A DNA stretch of 64,000 nt from Chrysemys picta bellii (GCF_011386835.1 NC_088792.1:226017894-226081893); one strand, 5' to 3'. Shown: positions 1 through 11,036, numbered from the stretch's first letter. The notes: a model not told the origin generated them from the letters alone. Translations and numbers: made by a program.

Positions 1-470
1 GTTGTATTTTGTCCCAATTACCATTGACCTCAATGTCCTTAACTACTTTCTCCTTCAAAATTTTTTCCAAGACCTTGCATACTACAGATGTCAAACTAAC
101 AGGCCTGTAGTCACCCGGATCACTTTTTTTCCCTTTCTTAAAAATAGGAACTATGTTAGCAATTCTCCAGACATACGGTACAACCCCTGAGTTTACAGAT
201 TCATTAAAAATTCTTGCTAATGGGCTTGCAATTTCATGTGCCAGTTCCTTTAATATTCTTGGATGAAGATTATCTGGGGCCCCCGATTTAGTCCCATTAA
301 GCTGTTCGAGTTTGGCTTCTACCTTGGATGTGGTAATATCTACCTCCATATCCTCATTCCCATTTGTCATCCTGCCATTATCCCTAAGTTCCTCATTAGC
401 CTCATTAAAGACTGAGGCAAAGTATTTGTTTAGATATATTCGGCCATGCCTAGACTATCCTTAACCTCCA
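1..470 (-). pseudogene. CR1 reverse transcriptase N-terminal part (broken)
   Basis: The minus strand encodes the start of a LINE reverse transcriptase, including the conserved segment around '[11 protein letters not shown]' (about 63420 in the plus-strand sister copy). The frame is broken several times, and the catalytic FADD region lies outside the window on the left. In an active element this enzyme copies element RNA at a nicked target site. This copy cannot, because it has stops and lacks continuity with the upstream endonuclease frame. Confidence 0.8.
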
Positions 471-471
471 C

Positions 472-798
472 TCAATCCTCAATATTTAGCGGTCCCACTT
501 CTTCTTTCTTTGTATTCTTGTTATTTATATGGCTATAGAACCTTTTACTATTGGTTTTAATTCCCTTTGCAAGGTCCAACTCTACATGGCTTTTGGCCTT
601 TCTGACTTTATCTCTACATGTTCTGACGTCAATAAGGTACCTTTCCTTGCTGATCCCTCCCATCTTCCATTCCTTGTAGGCTTTCTGCTTTTTCTTAATC
701 ACCTCTCTGAGATGCTTGCTCATCCAGCTTGGTCTACAACTCCTGCCTATGAATTTTTTCCCCTTTCTTGGGATGCAGACTTCTGATAGTTTCTGCAA
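472..798 (-). pseudogene. CR1 ORF2 linker between endonuclease and RT
   Basis: An open segment of 108 codons, rich in Lys and Arg (it includes 'HLREVIKKKQKAYKEWKMGG'). It matches the segment at 62757-63070 in the right-hand copy and is the connector between endonuclease and reverse transcriptase in this LINE family. It is part of the broken element, not an independent gene. Its start Met is only the first Met in an open frame. Confidence 0.75.
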
Positions 799-833
799 CT
801 TTGACTTGAAGTAATTCCAGGCCTCCTCTGCCT

Positions 834-1432
834 TTAGATCACAAGTTCTTCAGTCCAATCCACTTCCCTAACTAATTTCCTTAATTTTTTTAAATTAGCC
901 CTTTTGAAATCAAAAACCCTAGTCACAGATCTATTTTTGGTTATCCTTCCATTCAGTTTGCACTGAATTAGCTCATGATCGCTCGAACCAAGGTTGTCCC
1001 CTACAATCATTTCTTCTATGAGGTCCTCACTACTCACCAAAACCAAATCTAAAATGGCATCCCCTCTTGGTTAAGGAATCCATCAGCTATCACATCCAGG
1101 AAAAACTGAGCCCTATTATTATTACTAGCCCTTGTCCTCCAGTCTATATCTGGGCAGTTAAAATCCCCCATGATCACACAATTCCCATTAATATTTACTT
1201 CATTAAAAACATCAAAGAGGTCTCTATCTATATCCAAATCATATCCTGGTGGTCTATAGCACACCCCAAGCACTATCCCAAGGGAAGCTCTAGTAGCTTT
1301 CTTCCCCAATATGATTTTTGCCCAGACAGACTCTGTCTTATCCATTCCATCACTTCTTTTTTCTACCTCATCATTGATATACAATGCTACTCCACCACCT
1401 TTGCCTTTATTTCTGTCTGTCCTAAACAACAC
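834..1432 (-). pseudogene. CR1 apurinic-like endonuclease domain (broken)
   Basis: Two adjoining open segments (1049-1432 and 834-1046) encode most of an exonuclease-endonuclease-phosphatase fold domain. Visible family motifs are 'GGVALYINDEVEK', 'GVCYRPPG', the catalytic-type motif GDFNCPDIDW (about 1139-1169) and 'GSSDHELIQ' near the end, whose DH pair matches the usual terminal catalytic Asp-His. In active CR1 elements this domain nicks target DNA. A frame break near 1047 separates the two parts, and the mariner-like insertion at 1500-1689 cuts off the N-terminal part at 1692-1750, which encodes 'LYTNARSLGNKMEE'. Confidence 0.82.
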
Positions 1433-1499
1433 ATACCCTTCAATATCTGTACTCCAGTCATGACTACTATCCCACCATGTTTCTGTTATCCCTCTAATA

Positions 1500-1689
1500 C
1501 ACCTCTACCCCGATATAACGCGACCCGATATAACACAAATTCAGATATAATGCAGTAAAGCAGTGCTCCGGGGAGGGGTGGGGCTGCGCACTTCGGCGGA
1601 TCAAACCAAGTTCGATATAACGCAGTTTCACCTATAACACAGTAAGATTTTTTGGCTCCCAAGGACAGCGTTATATCGAGCTAGAGCTG
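1500..1689. mobile_element. Mariner/Tigger-like MITE (190 bp) inside CR1
   Basis: A 190-bp non-coding element. It begins CACCTCTACCCCGATATAAC, and its other end read in reverse begins CAGCTCTAGCTCGATATAAC, giving an imperfect terminal inverted repeat of about 23 bp. It is flanked by TA on both sides (1498-1499 and 1690-1691), the target duplication of Tc1/mariner elements. The CR1 sequence resumes on both sides with one TA accounted for, so the insertion is younger than the CR1 copy. The inside repeats 'GATATAAC'-like motifs and has no transposase frame. Confidence 0.85.
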
Positions 1690-1749
1690 TATCTGGTTTC
1701 ACTTCAGCACCAGTAGCTCTACTTCTTCCATTTTGTTACCTAGGCTCCT

Positions 1750-2040
1750 CGCATTAGTGTATAAGCATCTTTTCCCCTGCCCCCGCTTCCCCCATCCCCT
1801 TCTTTTCCCCATCCCATGCCCCTTCCCCACCACTCCATCTGCTCCCCAGGCATGGGGGGCAGGGGGGAAACCGCCCCCCCCAGCACGAACCGGCGGAGTG
1901 GGCTGGGGCTGAGTCGCTCCATTTCCTGCCACCCAGTGAGTGCAGGATGCACCCGACCCCTGCTGCAGTCCCCCGGTCAGGACCTAGTTCGGGGAAGGGG
2001 TGGAGTGGAGCAGGGGTGGGAAACACGCATTCTAGCACCT
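1750..2040. other. GC-rich block adjoining the CR1 copy
   Basis: C-rich on the plus strand (G-rich on the minus strand), with overlapping open frames in several frames caused by composition alone. It could be the GC-rich 5' UTR of the minus-strand CR1, but it does not match the region upstream of the endonuclease in the right-hand copy. I see no gene in it. Confidence 0.4.
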
Positions 2041-3000
2041 AGATTAATTAACAAGATGCTCTCCTGTCTAATGAAGTTTAGCTCACCCAAAATCTTTGCA
2101 ATGTTTTCCAGCCAGGTTACAACTACTGCTTCCTGGGTTCTTGCTGCTCACAGCCCAGTCTCAGTTCTACTCCCCCAGGGATACAGACCCCTGAGTGCAT
2201 GGTGGATGGATGGGTGGGCCAATGAGTGGGCAGTACCCGTCCATGTGGCAGTGGAGCAGAGCCCAGGGGGCTGTGTGGGTCAGCAGCTCTGGTAGAAGCT
2301 TTTAACCCCATAGTGACCTCCTAAAACTTAAAAAAAAAAAAAAATCTGAGATCTGTGACCCCCCACAACATACCCCATCCCTCCAGACATTAAGCACTAG
2401 TTCTACCAAACTGGCATTTTTCTACTAAACTAAGTTTAGTCATAAAATTTCTGATCAGCGTTACCTAAAAGCATAAAGTTAAGCATGTGCATAAATGTTT
2501 TCAGGAAGGGGGAGAAAATATGCACAACACTTTCCCCCGCCCGCCTAGTATTCATTACTGTGGATGTGAATATAGGTGTCATGTTTCAGGAGTGGTTAGT
2601 ATTTTATTAGCAGAGATGTCTAGGGTAATATGTATGCAGCAGATGTTATCTCATTTAGTGGGTATAAGTAAGACATTTTCCTGTTTAACTTTCAGTGCTA
2701 AGAATCACTTTAGGATCCTCACTAGATGCCTATAAAATTAGTACGAGTAGAGTTTTCTGAAGTGCTCAGTGTTGTCCTAGCTGCCTCTAGTTAAGTCAAC
2801 AGTAAAACTTCCATTGGCTTTTTAATGGAAGCAATATTTGGCCACTGCTGAGCACATTTCAAATTCACTGAGCGGTGGACAAGAGGCAACCAGTGGCATA
2901 TTATATAACAGTGGAGTTGGGAGGAGATATTCTGGCCTATTAATTATTACTAGAGCTGATCAGCAAATATAACCTTCCAAGAAAAATTGCATTGAAATGT
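2041..3000. other. Intergenic DNA, no feature recognised
   Basis: Ordinary AT-rich DNA with a short A run near 2330-2343. All open frames are short and lack recognisable motifs. Confidence 0.5.
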
Positions 3001-4180
3001 GTTGCCATTTGTAACCGTGCCTTCGTGGGTCACAACTGAGAATACCTAAATTCAGGACAAACTGCTGAGAAATAGGGCGGACATACCCCAAAACTGGTAT
3101 ACCAAACCAGAAACAAAAGTAAACGTCTGTTTCACCACACTGGCTAACAAGAAGTCAGAACAGCAGTTTCCTTAGGCATTCCAGTCCTTGTATCGCCACC
3201 AAAAACACTAGACTTATAAATGAGTGGTTCTTTAAAACCAATTTCATCAAATAACAGGTTCTTCTGATCCCAAAGGACCAGCCACACACCCAGGTCAATA
3301 TACAACTCAGATCTTACCCAAAGATCACTCTGTTGCCAATGCATTAGTATCTAAAATCTAAAGGTTTATTTATAAAAAGAAACAAAGAAAGGTGAGAGTT
3401 AAAATTGGTTAAAGGAATCAAATACATACAATAATTGGAAAGTTCTAGGTTCAGGCTCGTAGCAGTGATGGAATAAACTGCTGGCTTAAGTCAGGTTTCT
3501 GGTTGCTTCCAACTCATTGGAAGGTCCTCAATTCCTTGATTAGAATGCTCCCATTAGTGTAAATCCATAGTCCACAGGCTGGAGCAGGACAGAGGTCTGG
3601 AGCAGGAAAGAGGCTAAATGGAGGTGTTTCCCGGAGGTGTTTTATATCTTCTGCCATGTGGAGGGAATCCCATTTTTCTTACTGTGGAAAATTACAGTAA
3701 CAAGATGGTGTTTGGAGTCACATGGGAAAGTCACATGTCCATGCATAATTTTGCTTAGTCACAGCAGGAAATCATTACCTATATCCCAGACAGAACATTT
3801 ATGGGACAGTCCATTCAGTGTAGATGGGTGTCTCCCATGGTCCATTGTCAGTTAAGTGTTTCTTGATGGGCCACTTAATCTGAATAGTCCCTCCAAGATG
3901 TGCAGGCTAAATACCTTGTGGGCATTACCCCAGGAGCAAACATTTGAAATTCAGGTATAGAGCCAATACTCATAACTTCAAATACAAAAACGATACATGC
4001 ATACAAATAGCATAATCATATTCAGCAAATTATAACCTTTCCATAGACACCTTACTTGACAACCTTTGTACAAGATTTGTTGCAACTATATAACAGTGGT
4101 TGCAACAATGATCTATATGGTCATATTTAAATCAGATAACCTCACACCATTTTTCACTGAAATTTTGAAATTGACATTTT
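3000..4180. repeat. Possible long dispersed repeat, LTR-like, minus orientation
   Basis: The segment resembles, from memory, a dispersed sequence seen repeatedly in turtle genomic and transcript data. That sequence includes phrases like those near 3360-3480 and 3640-3790. No terminal repeats, target duplication or coding motif are visible, so the LTR label is inference only. Without a repeat library it could equally be unique DNA. Confidence 0.3.
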
Positions 4181-4327
4181 CAAATGAGCTCTCATAATTA
4201 TCTCACATTTTGCAACTAACTGATACATTAATGGCATTAGCAGTTTGTGTTGAGAAGATCTGAGTTAATATTTTTGCTCTTTTAAAAGATAGCTTTCTTT
4301 GGGCTAAATTCTGTAAAGTGAATTCCA

Positions 4328-4441
4328 ATTGTAAGTTCTTTGGGGCAGGCACCATCTTTTCATTATGTATGTGTACTCACAATGGGGTTCAATCCCTGAC
4401 TGATTCCTCTTGGCACTACCACAATAATAATAATAATAATG
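4328..4441 (+). repeat. SINE/LINE 3'-tail remnant with (AAT)n end
   Basis: This carries the recurrent tail pattern 'TTCTTTGGGGCAGGCACC ... CACAATGGGG ... (AATAAT)n'. The same tail occurs at 36810-36924 and 55315-55432 in plus orientation, and at 30601-30720 and 36538-36663 in minus orientation. The microsatellite-like AAT end marks the 3' terminus. Confidence 0.65.
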
Positions 4442-4582
4442 GATGAATTTGGCCCATTGTGTCTGAGGAACAAAATTTTGTGCTATCTGTTGTCTTGCAC
4501 AGAGGAATGCCTACAACCTGGCCTACACACAAAAGTTGCATTAGTTTAACTAAAATCAGTTTTTAATTTGATTTAGTTAAAC

Positions 4583-4893
4583 CAGGGGTCGGCAACCTTT
4601 CAGAAGTGGTGTGCCGAGTCTTCATTTATTCACTCTAATTTAAGGTTTCGCATGCCAATAATACATTTTAACATTTGTAGAAGGTCTCTTTCTATAAGTT
4701 TATAATATATAACTAAACTATTGTTGTATGTAAAGTAAATAAAGTTTTTAAAATGTTTAAGAAGCTTCATTTAAAATTAAATTAAAATGCAGAGCCCCCC
4801 AGACTGGTGGCCAGGACCCGGGCAGTGTGAGTGCCACTGAAAATCAACTCACGTGCCGCCTTCGGCATGCGTGCCATAGGTTGCCTACCCCTG
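4583..4893. mobile_element. hAT-type MITE (311 bp) with 8-bp TSD
   Basis: It begins CAGGGGTCGGCAACCT and ends with the inverted counterpart (reverse complement CAGGGGTAGGCAACCT). It is flanked by the perfect 8-bp duplication AGTTAAAC at 4575-4582 and 4894-4901. An 8-bp duplication and a CAGGGGT-type terminus are typical of hAT/Charlie elements. Non-coding and AT-rich in the middle. Confidence 0.92.
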
Positions 4894-4963
4894 AGTTAAA
4901 CCACTGCAAACCTTGATGTGAACACACTTAAATCAGTTTACAACTGGCTTATATCTACTTAGT

Positions 4964-5248
4964 TAGGGTGACCATATGTCCCATTTTGGATGGGACAGTC
5001 CCTTTTATAAGACCTGTCTCGGCTGTCCTGACTTTTTTGGCAAAAGTGGGCATTTATCTCATTTGCTCTTGCCAACTGATGTGTGGGGGGCAGGTAGGTC
5101 TCGGATGAGCAGTGATGCCAGTCCCACATGGGGAGCCGGCTAGGCTCGGTTGAGAGCTCTTCACATGGGGGAGGCAGGGCTCAGGCCAGCAGCTCAGGCC
5201 AGCCCCACGTGGTGTCCCGTTTTCCCTTTGGTAAATATGGTCACCCTA
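4964..5248. mobile_element. hAT-type MITE (285 bp), TAGGGTGACCATAT termini
   Basis: A perfect 14-bp terminal inverted repeat TAGGGTGACCATAT. The flanks are TACTTAGT (4956-4963) and TACTTAAT (5249-5256), an 8-bp duplication with one difference. It sits inside the older palindromic element. No transposase. Confidence 0.88.
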
Positions 5249-5397
5249 TACTTAATTTAATTCTGCTAAATGTATATAAGTCAGTTGCAAACCAGTTTAA
5301 GTGTGTCCACACAGGGGGTTGTACCACTTTGATTAAATTCATTTTAAAATCTATTTTATTTAAACCAATTCAACTGTTTGTGTGTAAACAAGGCCTT

Positions 5398-6378
5398 ATT
5401 TACCTGGTAGGTGGGGCAAAACACCCACCAGGACCTTTACAATGCAGGCATTCCAATAGAATGCTGGCATTTAGAGTTGTTGCATAGGAGGAGTAGTGAG
5501 TGAAGTACTGAAGGAGAATACTGAAGACAGGGGCTTTACTTTATCTGGGATTATGATAGACCCCCTGATGGGAGAGGCTTTGTTGCAAAGTGCAGAGGGA
5601 GAATGAGGTTGGGGGTTCTTAGCTTTTGCCTGACACCAATATCCAGAAACCTGCCCAACTAGCTGTTGTTCCTTCTGGCTATGCAACAGCTCTGGTCCTT
5701 CTCCCAGCTCCCCAGGCAGCCCCCAAGTCCATCGCTGACTCCTGACTCAGCCAAGCCTAGCTACCCTGCAGGAGCTGGCTCTGTTAGCTGTAGGGAGGGC
5801 CCTCTTGGTTGGCTGCATCCCCAATAGCCCTGTCTCCTGGGGGATAGAGCCACCCATCAGAACTTAGTACAGAGGGAAAAAGCAACCAATGAACTCTTCC
5901 TGCTGTATCCTTCAGCATGTGTAGATGTGCCTGCAAAAAGGGAGGGAGTGGCCAGAAGAGGAAATATGGGATAAAAGGCATCCCCAACCAATTTAGTATG
6001 GGGCATGCAATTTTTTATTTAAAAAAGGGCCGTCCCTTATATTGTGACACTGCTGGCAACCCCAAAGACAGTATAGTTGGAGATAATTCTGTACAAGTAT
6101 TTTAGGGAACAGTTGTGGTTCATCATAGTAGCTGAATGATTTCCAAAAGTTCAAAAGAAGTAACAAAGTATTTGCCTGTTGCTCTACCCCGTATGATACG
6201 CCATCTGATTTGCTTAGTCAGGCTTTAGCTGAGCCCTTTAAAAAAATCTCAGCTAAGAATCTTTTGTAATGCTTCTAAGTTTTTCCATGGACAAACATCC
6301 CATGATATGTTAACCCATTTATTTACTGGAGACTTCTACTCTGAGTTCACCACCATCCTGACTGCTAAGAGAAGCTGG
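5398..6378. other. Intergenic DNA, no feature recognised
   Basis: No splice-bounded coding segment or mobile-element end was seen. Open frames on both strands are short and unlike known proteins. Confidence 0.5.
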
Positions 6379-6386
6379 TGCTAGAG

Positions 6387-6676
6387 CAGAGGTCTCCAAA
6401 CTTTTCCTCTCGTGTCCCCCCTTACTAGTAATAGAATGTGTTCACGCCTCACCTCTTCCAGGCTGGGAGCAGAGTTGCGGCCGGGAGCGGGGGCTGGGGA
6501 GCAGGAACCGAACTAGAGCCGTAGCTGCGGCCAAGGGCTGGGGGCGGAGCCAGAGCAGAGCTGGATGCAGAGTGGGGCTAGGTGGCACTCCCTCCCCACC
6601 CCCTTGTGGGGGCTGGCCCAGGCCCTGCTGTGCCCCCCTGGCCGTTCCTCCACGCCCCACAGTTTGGGCACCACTG
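6387..6676. mobile_element. hAT-type MITE (290 bp) with perfect 8-bp TSD
   Basis: The start CAGAGGTCTCCAAACT and the reverse-complemented end CAGTGGTGCCCAAACT form the terminal inverted repeat. The duplication TGCTAGAG is perfect at 6379-6386 and 6677-6684. The interior is GC-rich and gives spurious open frames. Non-autonomous. Confidence 0.9.
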
Positions 6677-6684
6677 TGCTAGAG

Positions 6685-7600
6685 GATGAGAGGGATTCAT
6701 ATTTATGTCACCATCACAGTTCAGTAAAGTAGATTCATGAGTGAGATTGCTTTTCACAGAAACAGTTAGCTGTGGAACATTTCCCCATATGTGATCAAAA
6801 TCACCATTTTTTTAACAGCCTCTCTTGCATAAATCTGAACCTGATTCACCAAGGTAATAAGTTCTACACAAAATCTGATATTGTGTGATTTAGTAGACTG
6901 AAAATGGATGCCTTAATGGGTATAGGTATTAACACTACACCAGAATTCTTTTTGATCTGGAAAATTGTGTACCTTCTGTCCCTGTCAGTATTGTTATCTC
7001 CTATTTTCCAATAGTTCTAGAAAGTAACAATGAGTACAATTTAGATTTTGTCCTTTTTGTATTCATAGTGTTTTTAAAAAACAGGAATTGTTTCAGGAAA
7101 TACGTGTAGTTGGGACACTAAAAGAAGAGTGCTTCAAAGAGAAAAGGCCCCTAACTCTGCTCTATACTAATAACAACTGACAGGTTAGGAGAAGAGAGGA
7201 AGAAGCAGTCGTCTGCATTTTAAACTGATTCTGATTTTTATCCTAGCAGAGAGATGCAATTCTGGTTCCTTGTGTGTTTGGAAAATTTTCCAAGACGACA
7301 TTGGGGTTTCTGGCCTGGATCCATAAGCGCTGGATCATTTTTCAAGCATCAAGCTTAGCATCTCTACTTGGTATGATTTGAAAGAGAAGTACTCTATTTG
7401 ACATTGCTGCCTTATTATAATAAACCTGACTTCAGTGGCCTTATGTTCAAAGAGCTGAAACAGTATAACGTGTGAGAATCTACTCAGAACTGCATCATTC
7501 AGCAATATGCAGGAAATAAATTAAGCAGCAACTCATAATATATTCCAGTAATTAAAACATTCAAAATTCCTAAGAGGAAAAAGCCATTAATAAAAGCATA
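6685..7600. other. Intergenic DNA, no feature recognised
   Basis: AT-rich unique-looking sequence. No coding or RNA-gene signal. Confidence 0.5.
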
Positions 7601-7604
7601 TGCT

Positions 7605-7980
7605 CACCAGCAGCAGTGCAGAAGTAAGGGTGGCAATACCATACCGTACCATACCACCCTTACTCCTGCGCTGCTGCCTTCAGAGCTGGGCGGCTGGAGA
7701 GCGGTGGCTGCTGACTGAAGGCCCAGGGCTGCAGGCAGCAGCACAGATGTAAGGGTTCTGTGGCAATACCATAGCATACCATCCTTCATTCTGCGCTGCT
7801 GCTGGCGGTGGCTCTGCCTTCGGACCTGGGCTCCCAGCCAACAGCTACCACTCTCCAGCTTCCCAGCTCTGAAGGCAGTGCCACTGCCCGCAGCAGAGCA
7901 TAAATAAGGGTAACAGTACCACAACACCCACTACAGTATGACCATGAAATTGATCAAAATGGACCGTGAATTTGGTAGGG
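7605..7980. repeat. GC-rich repeat, probably a truncated DNA element
   Basis: Contains mirrored and repeated units: 'AAGGGTGGCAATACCATACC' at about 7625 is answered by 'ACCATACCACCCTTAC' about 30 bases later. A second similar unit lies near 7750-7790. The right end near 7935-7980 has a 'GACCATGAAATTGATC ... CCGTGAATTTGGTAGGG' segment that I recall as the end of a common turtle MITE. The left end is not resolved. A 107-codon open frame on the minus strand here (7604-7927) is a composition artefact. Confidence 0.55.
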
Positions 7981-8101
7981 AGGCAAATTCTTGTAAGTAC
8001 TTCCCCTTGCTACCAGAATCATCTCTATCTTTCCAGGTTTCAGCTTCAGTCAGGTGATCAGTACAGTTCCTCAAAGCCAAGGTTGACAAACTGGTGACTG
8101 T

Positions 8102-8386
8102 GGGTACATCTTCACCACCCGCCTGATCGGCGGGTAGCAATCGATCTATCGGGGATCGATTTATCGCGTCTCATCTAGATGCGATAAATCGATCCCTGAA
8201 CGCACTACCCGTCGAGTCCGGAACTCCACCAGGGCGAGAGGCGGAAGTGGGGTCAACGGGGGAGCCGCGGCCGTCGATCCCACGCCGTGAGGATGGGAAG
8301 TAAGTCGATCTAAGATACGTCGACTTCAGCTACGCTATTCTCGTATCTTAGATCGATTCCCCCCCCCCCCAGTGTAGACCAGCCCT
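8102..8386. mobile_element. CpG-rich hairpin-forming MITE
   Basis: Sharply GC/CpG-rich against an AT-rich background. It holds two strong hairpins: a TCGATTTATCGCGTC arm answered by ATGCGATAAATCGATCC at about 8155-8197, and GATCTAAGATACG answered by CGTATCTTAGATCG at about 8306-8355. The right end is a C run followed by AGTGTAGACCAGCCCTG. I recall close relatives in turtle genomes. A target duplication was not resolved. Non-coding. Confidence 0.7.
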
Positions 8387-8839
8387 GAGTGAGAGACGGG
8401 GGTAGTGGCAGAGGGAGAGTGTCTTTGGACACAGTTTCTGCCATTGTCTCTATCTGCATGTCTGGCAGTGTGGTTTCTCTGTCAGGGACTTCCGGTCCCT
8501 GCTGCTGTGTCTTCCTGGAGAGAATGAGGACTCCAGCCAGTGGATGAGGAAAAGCACTTGGGCCCTGCTTCCCCCACATTGTCTATTTCCTGGGAAGGGT
8601 TTTGGTGAGTGGGGAGGTGGGCCTCTTTGGCTGGGATGCTGCTTCTACTGCCACTCTGCCCTCCACAGAGAGTTGGGAACTTTCATAGAAGTGGAGGTGC
8701 TCTGGCAGTGAAGGAGAAGGGAAGGTGTTTTAGCTGTTTCCCTTGTTTCTTTCCAGAGTAGAGGGCACCTCTATGGCTGTGTTCCTTTGCTCCTGTGCTG
8801 CTGTTGCTCTGTGCCTTCCTGATGAAGACATAGGCTGAG

Positions 8840-9339
8840 TAGGGTGACCACTAAAAGGCAAAAGCCGCGCCCCTTGCTCTTCCTCTTCCCCCTGAGGCCC
8901 CGACCCTGGCTAGTCCAGAAGCCAGAGCCTGGCAATGTTAAGAGCCACCCAGGGAGTCCAGGCTGCTGTGGGGAGCCCATGACCCTCAACCTGCCCTGGA
9001 CGAGGGGATGGGGTGCCCAATAACAGCCCCGGGCCTGTGTCCCCACCCCGTGGGGTGTGCCAATGGGTAGGTGGAGGGTCCAGGACTCCCCACAGCAGCC
9101 TGGGATCCCTCAGTGGCTTACTACTGCCCAGCTCCAGAGGAGAAGCAGGGGGCAGGGCCTCGTTGCGGGGCTAAGGCCCATCTAATCTCCCCCAACCAGG
9201 AAGAAGCTGGCGCTACCCCTGAGCCTCAGGCACAGAGCAGCACCGCTGGGAATCTGGGACCAATGCTGCCTTGGAATGATTTATCTAGGTACTATGCTTC
9301 GGGACTGTCCCACCCAATTCAGGTTGGGTGGTCACCCTA
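8840..9339. mobile_element. MITE with TAGGGTGACCA termini (500 bp)
   Basis: The start TAGGGTGACCA and end TGGTCACCCTA are a perfect 11-bp inverted repeat, the same terminus as the element at 4964-5248. The interior is G- and C-rich. The target duplication is unclear (AGGC shared, then divergent), so the insertion may be old. Confidence 0.65.
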
Positions 9340-10165
9340 AGGCCAAAGCCACCTCCTGGGGGACAGCTCCAGCCCCACATGGCCAGGGTTGTGGGGAGCA
9401 GGAGGGCACTAATACCCTGCTCCCCCCATTGGCTCTCTCCAGAGGGCTTTGAGTAACTTCTCTGGTGAGAAGGAAGCTGTCTTTAACATACTCAATTTAC
9501 TCTTTCATATGAAAAAACAAGAGATGTAGAAGGGTAGAGGAACAAACCAATGCAAGTGCAAAAAGATGAGAGGAAGTGATGTCAATGGTTAGATATACAT
9601 TTGAAAGTTTACAGCGGTTCTAAATGTTCAAGGCATTGGGCTGGCACACGACTGTCACTAACATGTATGGGAATCCTAACATACAACATACCAAACACTT
9701 TGAACGTTAAAGGGCACACATGCAGGGCTTTTGTTTTTAATCCTAGTATTTTAAAAAAGTAGAATAAACTATAAATAATAGGCTCTCGTAAAATGGTCAA
9801 GCCACTCAAGCTTTGTTCTTCTTGCTTATATTGTCACCAGCAGTCTTAGATGAAAGTGAAGCTTTATGGTCTATCATACTGTTTGTTCCATGCATATATT
9901 TAGAGGTATTGGATGCTACAGACAAAATAGCTTTAGAAGTCAGCCATAGCCTTATTAGTCATATCTGCACTACCACTTTAACAAGATGGGCTGTAGCCCT
10001 ACTACATAATTTTTTAATCCGTCCTTGTGACCACAATCAAACTCCAGTAGGGTGATAGTTTAGTACTTCTTGTGTATTCCCTTTGATTTTCAGGCACTTG
10101 CATTTGGTTTTCTAAGCACATTTGATAACTTGCCTCCTTATCAAATGTGTTTTAAAGTTCTCTAT
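9340..10165. other. Intergenic DNA, no feature recognised
   Basis: No supported gene or element in this stretch. Confidence 0.5.
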
Positions 10166-10189
10166 CTGATTGCATACAGCATTTCCTGC

Positions 10190-10234
10190 TTGTGTGTGTG
10201 TGTGTGGGGGGGGGGGGGGGCGAAGGGGGGGGGC
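10190..10234. repeat. (TG)n followed by G-run microsatellite
   Basis: A TG dinucleotide run passes into two uninterrupted G runs separated by CGAA. A G-rich tract like this is error-prone in sequencing and assembly. Confidence 0.9.
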
Positions 10235-10524
10235 TAATATTTCCCTGTAGCTTGATTTAGAGTTCCCCCTGCTGGTGTGATTCTATTACAACACATCCAC
10301 CCTAAAAAATGAAATATGCCTGTACTCAGAATAAAAGTTTATTTTTAAAATGGTCCAATAAAATCAAAATGGCAACTTATTAGTGCTTAGCTACTACAGC
10401 AATGGGTGCTCTAGAAATATTTTGGTTTCATTAACTAGATGGATAGATTTGTAGAAATGTTTTATCACATGTACTGTTTAGTGAGTTTGTGATGGGGCAG
10501 CATCATATATTCTAGAACACAGCA

Positions 10525-10660
10525 ATTGTCATTCTGAATCTGACCAATAATCTATGTAGCCATGCAGTCTAGTATCCTGTCTCTCAAGGGCCCCAGTACT
10601 ATATGTCCAGGACTTACATAAGGATTTAAGTACCAGTTTGGAAAAATCTTGGTTTTAACA
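10525..10660 (-). repeat. CR1 3'-end remnant, antisense
   Basis: The stretch around 'CATTCTGAATCTGACCAATA ... AGTCTAGTATCCTGTCTC' is a degraded form of the antisense CR1 3' untranslated region, in which 'CTGGGTCAGACCAATGGTCC' and 'AGTATCCTGTCT' recur. Short and strongly diverged. Confidence 0.55.
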
Positions 10661-10963
10661 TAGTATTAGGGCCATGAAAAAGGGAAAATATGCCACACAG
10701 AGTAATTGTTCCTTAACCCTTGTGGCTTGTTCACTCCCCTTTTTTCTCTAGGGCCTGCAATTGTGGAACACTAGATAGATTGATGGTCTATCTGCGGACA
10801 GAAAGTACTGACCGTGAGAGGTGATTGATTCCTGAGGGATGTGCTGGCTCATTTACAAATACAGAACTATCCTTGAGGAAAACAAATGTCTTCCTCACTA
10901 AATGAAGAGAGCACTCCATCCTAAATCCCAGACCAGAGTGCGGAATCGGGCTATAACTGGGAA

Positions 10964-10981
10964 GGAGAGAGAGAGAGAGAG

Positions 10982-11023
<42 letters not shown>

Positions 11024-11036
11024 TGAGAGAGAGAGA
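10964..11036. repeat. Compound (GA)n(GT)n(GA)n microsatellite
   Basis: About 20 bases of GA repeats, then about 38 bases of GT repeats, then GTGA and GA repeats. Purely simple sequence. An overlapping open frame is not a gene. Confidence 0.95.

Larger units (their letters stand above)
1..1750 (-). mobile_element. CR1-clade LINE, 5' half, minus orientation, interrupted
   Basis: This is a non-LTR retrotransposon read on the minus strand. Read from 1750 down to 1 it runs through the start of the endonuclease domain, the rest of that domain, the linker, and the beginning of the reverse transcriptase, and it leaves the window at position 1. It aligns by eye with the plus-strand copy at 61910-63530. 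Position 1 matches about 63530 and position 1740 matches about 61912. A 190-bp DNA element at 1500-1689 splits it. Assignment to the CR1 clade rests on the endonuclease motif GDFNCPDIDW here and on the FADDTKLGG motif of the sister copy. Frames are broken, so it is a dead copy. The GC-rich 1750-2040 block may be its 5' UTR or a different sequence. Confidence 0.88.
4516..5397. mobile_element. Old palindromic MITE, host of two later insertions
   Basis: The left end ('CTACACACAAAAGTTG' at about 4523) and the reverse complement of the right end ('TTTACACACAAACAGTTG', ending about 5397) form a long inverted repeat. Between them are mirrored 'GTTTAACTAAA'-type motifs. With the two inner MITEs at 4583-4893 and 4964-5248 removed, about 285 bp of AT-rich palindromic sequence remains. 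No coding capacity. The ends are approximate by a few bases. Confidence 0.7.
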
